From Martelella alba (lineage in GTDB: Bacteria; Pseudomonadota; Alphaproteobacteria; Rhizobiales; Rhizobiaceae): a stretch of DNA of 64,000 nucleotides. The notes beneath the pieces were generated by a model, which worked only from the letters and a program-made list of their open reading frames with translations, made no database searches and was not told the origin of the DNA. Each line of letters opens with the position of its first letter. Position 1 is the stretch's first letter. Below are positions 61,657 through 64,000 of the stretch, one piece after another. Position numbers and translations under genes: made by a program. The DNA is taken from NCBI RefSeq assembly GCF_006516955.1, contig NZ_VHLG01000010.1, positions 62,001 through 126,000 of the forward strand, written 5' to 3'.

Positions 61657-62034
61657 TCAATAGTCGGCAGCGCAGCCGTATTCGGCATACATCTCGTTGG
61701 CGAGATCCGCCGTCTGCGAGAAATAACTCCAATAGGCCGATGCCGAGGAGGAGCCCTCCGAAACGGCTGCCTTGTATTTTTTGTAATAGTCACGTGCTGC
61801 ATCGCATTCGGCAGCAACCTGGATATTCACATTCGAATTCGAGGTGGCGCAGGAGCTGGGGCATTTCAGCGTCGAAGACTTCACGGTTCCCGATGAGGAG
61901 CTCGAAGAGGACGAACTGGAAGAGGAAGACCCGGAAGAAGAACCTGACGAACTGGCTACATCGGAGCCGCTGCCGGAACAGCCAGCCAGAAAAAGAAGCG
62001 CCACAAGCGGCGACAGATACTTGGATTTCGACAT
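61657..62034 (-). CDS. Small lipoprotein with poly-serine linker and four-cysteine domain
   Basis: This 125-residue protein has a lipoprotein signal (LSPLVALLFLAGCSGSGSD; lipobox LAGC). A serine-rich linker of about 30 residues (residues ~20-50, with SSSGSSSGSSSSS-type runs) comes next, then a ~75-residue domain with four cysteines (KCPSSC; AAECDAARDYYKKYKAAV; EYGCAADY) likely to form disulfides. AGGGGATATTG precedes ATG 62034. It leads the operon encoding the MacB-like exporter, so it is a possible substrate, accessory or surface-displayed component. No family was recognised. Confidence 0.7.
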   Translation of the reverse strand: MSKSKYLSPLVALLFLAGCSGSGSDVASSSGSSSGSSSSSSSSSSSSSGTVKSSTLKCPSSCATSNSNVNIQVAAECDAARDYYKKYKAAVSEGSSSASAYWSYFSQTADLANEMYAEYGCAADY

Positions 62035-62178
62035 CAATATCCCCTCGAAAATCAATCTGAACAGAATGCGCTCAGTCAAACCCCTTCAGGCTGGCATTCC
62101 GGAATTGATTTTAGAGAAATTTCAGACGTTCCAAGCCCCCCATTTGGGGGGGCACCATCCAAAAAAAGCGCGGAAAAT

Positions 62179-62193
62179 GCCTTTCTAAAAGGC
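62179..62193 (-). terminator. Hairpin terminator candidate after the MFS gene
   Basis: GCCTTT 62179-62184 pairs with AAAGGC 62188-62193. On the minus strand it is followed by ATTTTCCGCGC and a run of seven T, ~65 nt beyond the MFS gene stop. A second G/C-run hairpin (CCCCCC 62136-62141 / GGGGGG 62146-62151) is nearby, in the upstream region of the lipoprotein gene. Confidence 0.5.
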
Positions 62194-62258
62194 CTTGGCG
62201 CCTCACAAAATATGCCAGCCGCGTCCAAGCCGGAACAATTCAGACCCCAGTGACCGCG

Positions 62259-63467
62259 TCAACCGACCCTGCTTTGGTCGGTTTTTGCAATACGCCCGAG
62301 CATCATGGCAATCATGGAGCCGCCTGCAAGAATAACGGAGGCAGACAGGAAAACCATCGGTGGCGGCCCATGATCGGCAACAAATCCGCCAAACGCCATG
62401 CCTGCGGCGCTCCCCGCTGTCAGCACGGCGGCGAGCCAGGACTGCCCCTCGGCCGTGCGGCCGCGCGGCAGCGCGTGGTCAATCATCTGCTGCATCAGGA
62501 TGAGGCTCGGCGAAACGAACAGGCCGGCCACGTAGAGCAGTGGCAGCAGGATGAGAACAGGCAGACCGGCAAAAAGTGCTGTTGCTGCACCGGCGAGACC
62601 GAGGCCGAAGCCACCCAGAAAAAGTGGCAGCAGAATGCGCGGCGCCGTTTTCCATTCGCGCGCCCCGAAGGCAAGCCCGCCCGAAATCGACCCCGAAGCG
62701 GCGACGGCGAAAAGCAGACCAAGAAGATAGCCCTGAGAGGATCGCGCCTGCGCAGTCGCCGTCATCGCGACATCCATCTGCCCGAAGCCAAGCGAAAGAG
62801 CCATCGCGATCAGAAGCACCGGAAGAATGATGATGACCGTCCTTCCGCCTTTAGTCAGCTGATCATTCTCATGTTCGCCGCCAATCTTTCCAGCCGGTGT
62901 CGTTGCATAGAAAAGCCCACCGGCAAGCAGGAAAACGGCAGATGCGACCACCGGCAGCGCCGGTCCGCCGCTATAAAGCAGGCCAACCAGCATCGGTCCG
63001 ATGACAAACAGCGCCTCCACAGCGACAGCATCCAGCGCATAGGCTGAAGCGAGCAGTCCCGGCCGATCCGCCGTCAGATGCCGCCAGGCCAGCCGCATGG
63101 CAGGTGTGACCGGCGGAAAGAACAGGCCGACCATGAGTGCTGATCCAGCGATCGGCAGGAGGCCGAAACCAAGCCTCGCCGCTGCCAGTGCGATCAGCAG
63201 AAAGAAGGCAGAGACCGTACCCGTCAACATCATGATACGGCCGTGCGACCGGGCATCAAGCGCGCGGCCCCAGCCGGGGGCGGCAATTGCCGTTCCAACG
63301 GCAAAAGCGCCAGAAACCAGCCCGCCAGATGCATAGGAGCCGGTGGCGGCCTCGACCAGGATGAGAAGGCCCAGCGGTGTCATCGCCATCGGCAGCCGGG
63401 CGATGAAGGCTGCCAGACAGCACGAACGGATCGAGGCTAAGCTCAAAAGCGTGAGATAAGTCCTCAC
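62259..63467 (-). CDS. Major facilitator superfamily transporter
   Basis: This 402-residue polytopic protein has ~12 hydrophobic helices. N-terminal landmarks are FIARLPMAMTPLGLLILVEAATGSYASGGLVSGAFAVG and GRALDARSHGRIM (the loop 2-3 motif in variant form); a central cytoplasmic segment (PAGKIGGEHENDQLTKGGR) separates two six-helix halves. It resembles drug/sugar efflux-type MFS proteins. The substrate is unknown. It lies upstream of the lipoprotein-exporter operon but has its own terminator candidate. Confidence 0.88.
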   Translation of the reverse strand: MRTYLTLLSLASIRSCCLAAFIARLPMAMTPLGLLILVEAATGSYASGGLVSGAFAVGTAIAAPGWGRALDARSHGRIMMLTGTVSAFFLLIALAAARLGFGLLPIAGSALMVGLFFPPVTPAMRLAWRHLTADRPGLLASAYALDAVAVEALFVIGPMLVGLLYSGGPALPVVASAVFLLAGGLFYATTPAGKIGGEHENDQLTKGGRTVIIILPVLLIAMALSLGFGQMDVAMTATAQARSSQGYLLGLLFAVAASGSISGGLAFGAREWKTAPRILLPLFLGGFGLGLAGAATALFAGLPVLILLPLLYVAGLFVSPSLILMQQMIDHALPRGRTAEGQSWLAAVLTAGSAAGMAFGGFVADHGPPPMVFLSASVILAGGSMIAMMLGRIAKTDQSRVG

Positions 63468-63584
63468 CCGGCAGCGCTCCGCCGATCACACATCAGATTG
63501 AAAAACATTGCGATTCCCCCCCCTCGTCCTGGGCGTGAGATTATCCGGCTTTCATGAACGCAACAAGAACGAAAAGAGGCATGG

Positions 63585-64000
63585 TCAGCCACAGGCCTCC
63601 GGTCTCTGAATGCCGAGTTCGCGCGCCAGATGCGCCCAGGTCGCGGCTTCCAGCGCCTCAGGCCAGGCAACGCCGGATCGCGCGGCAAGCGCCCGCGCGC
63701 GCGGAAGAAAGGCACAGGCAAAAGCCAGATGCGCGTCAATGACGGCATCATGTTCCGGAGCAGGGATGGCAAGGGATGAAAGCAGGGCCTGCTGCTCCGC
63801 TGTTATCAGCCGGTTCAGATGCAAGGCTCCGCCACGATGGGGGGCCGCCGTTTCAGCGATCAGTAACCCAACCAGCAGATTGCGCAGATGAAAGACGCCG
63901 GCCGGAGCGTTGCAATAGTCCTTGCGACCGAGAACGACAGGCATCAGACCAAGAATACGGATGAATTCCTCGATCTGCCACAAAAGGCGGGCCGGATCGG
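63585..64000 (-). CDS. Unrecognised protein, C-terminal part (cut by window edge)
   Basis: An open frame enters from the right edge with no stop before it, so at least 138 C-terminal residues of a larger protein are here. The frame reads ARLLWQIEEFIRILGLMPVVLGRKD, then a helical, alanine- and leucine-rich stretch ending in QRPEACG. It looks soluble and mostly helical, and vaguely like the C-terminal region of nucleotidyltransferase-type proteins, but this is weak. The family cannot be named. Confidence 0.55.
   Translation of the reverse strand, partial: DPARLLWQIEEFIRILGLMPVVLGRKDYCNAPAGVFHLRNLLVGLLIAETAAPHRGGALHLNRLITAEQQALLSSLAIPAPEHDAVIDAHLAFACAFLPRARALAARSGVAWPEALEAATWAHLARELGIQRPEACG

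Noticed and set aside
62136-62151. CCCCCC/GGGGGG hairpin as a standard rho-independent terminator
   Set aside because: The loop is only 4 nt and no T tract follows on either strand; it lies in the lipoprotein promoter region and could equally be an operator or a repeat. Left unassigned.
61844-62188. Very acidic plus-strand frame (Glu/Asp-rich) opposite the serine linker
   Set aside because: The acidic repeats are the antisense of the serine codons; the minus-strand lipoprotein has a lipobox, ribosome site and coherent domain.
1-64000. CRISPR arrays, tRNA or rRNA genes, insertion sequences, prophage
   Set aside because: No regularly spaced repeats, cloverleaf-like sequences, transposase/integrase or phage structural proteins were seen on either strand.

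Overview
The window looks like a piece of a Rhizobiaceae-type alphaproteobacterial chromosome or large replicon. The reasons are high GC coding sequence, dense co-directional operons of importers plus catabolic enzymes, a five-step type hut operon with hutD, an efeUOB locus with an Irr-like iron box, and a carboxymuconolactone-decarboxylase-like pair of the kind first named from Agrobacterium vitis (Avi_7169/Avi_7170). No rRNA, tRNA, CRISPR array, insertion sequence or prophage gene was seen. The gene content is mostly nutrient scavenging and small-molecule catabolism.

Layout. 1-4738 (+): the end of a sugar ABC importer operon (two MalF/MalG-like permeases, a MalK/UgpC-like ATPase) with a GH3 beta-glucosidase. 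4882-5418: an orphan gene. 5440-18025: an uncharacterised catabolic island containing an aminotransferase, an exported NTF2-like protein, a degenerate FolD paralogue, an IclR regulator, a creatininase-family hydrolase, a CodA-like amidohydrolase, an FAD oxidase, a flavodoxin-fold reductase, a NitT/TauT-type ABC importer, a second FolD, a tautomerase and a GntR/FCD regulator. 18026-24434: a NarL-type response regulator, a family 2 glycosyltransferase, a tripartite hybrid histidine kinase with a cysteine-less SUOX-fold periplasmic partner, and a small hypothetical protein.

24609-34657: a compact eight-gene minus-strand operon (PotDBCA-like importer, flavin monooxygenase, DsbA-like isomerase, two CMD/AhpD proteins), followed by an Asp/Glu racemase, an Lrp regulator and an opine-dehydrogenase-family enzyme. 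34654-35330: a VapBC-like toxin-antitoxin pair. 35400-41236: hutIHGUD with an exact TGTA-N2-TACA HutC-type operator; hutC and hutF are not here. 41679-45813: efeUOB ferrous iron uptake, with an unusually long EfeU. 46339-48114: an NCS1-like permease behind a hairpin-rich 500-nt leader. 48142-49119: an SDR. 49194-57103: a MarR-controlled, complete 3-hydroxybenzoate/gentisate module (3HB 6-hydroxylase, gentisate dioxygenase, two unrelated maleylpyruvate isomerase candidates, fumarylpyruvate hydrolase, TRAP transporter).

57155-62034: a five-gene export system (serine-linker lipoprotein, MacB-like split ATPase and permease, membrane fusion protein, lipoprotein outer-membrane factor). 62259-63467: an MFS transporter. 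63585-64000: a partial unrecognised gene.

The strongest candidates for new biology are the catabolic island with two FolD paralogues carrying complementary active-site losses, the 24.6-34.7 kb CMD/monooxygenase/opine-dehydrogenase locus, and the poly-serine lipoprotein with its dedicated exporter.
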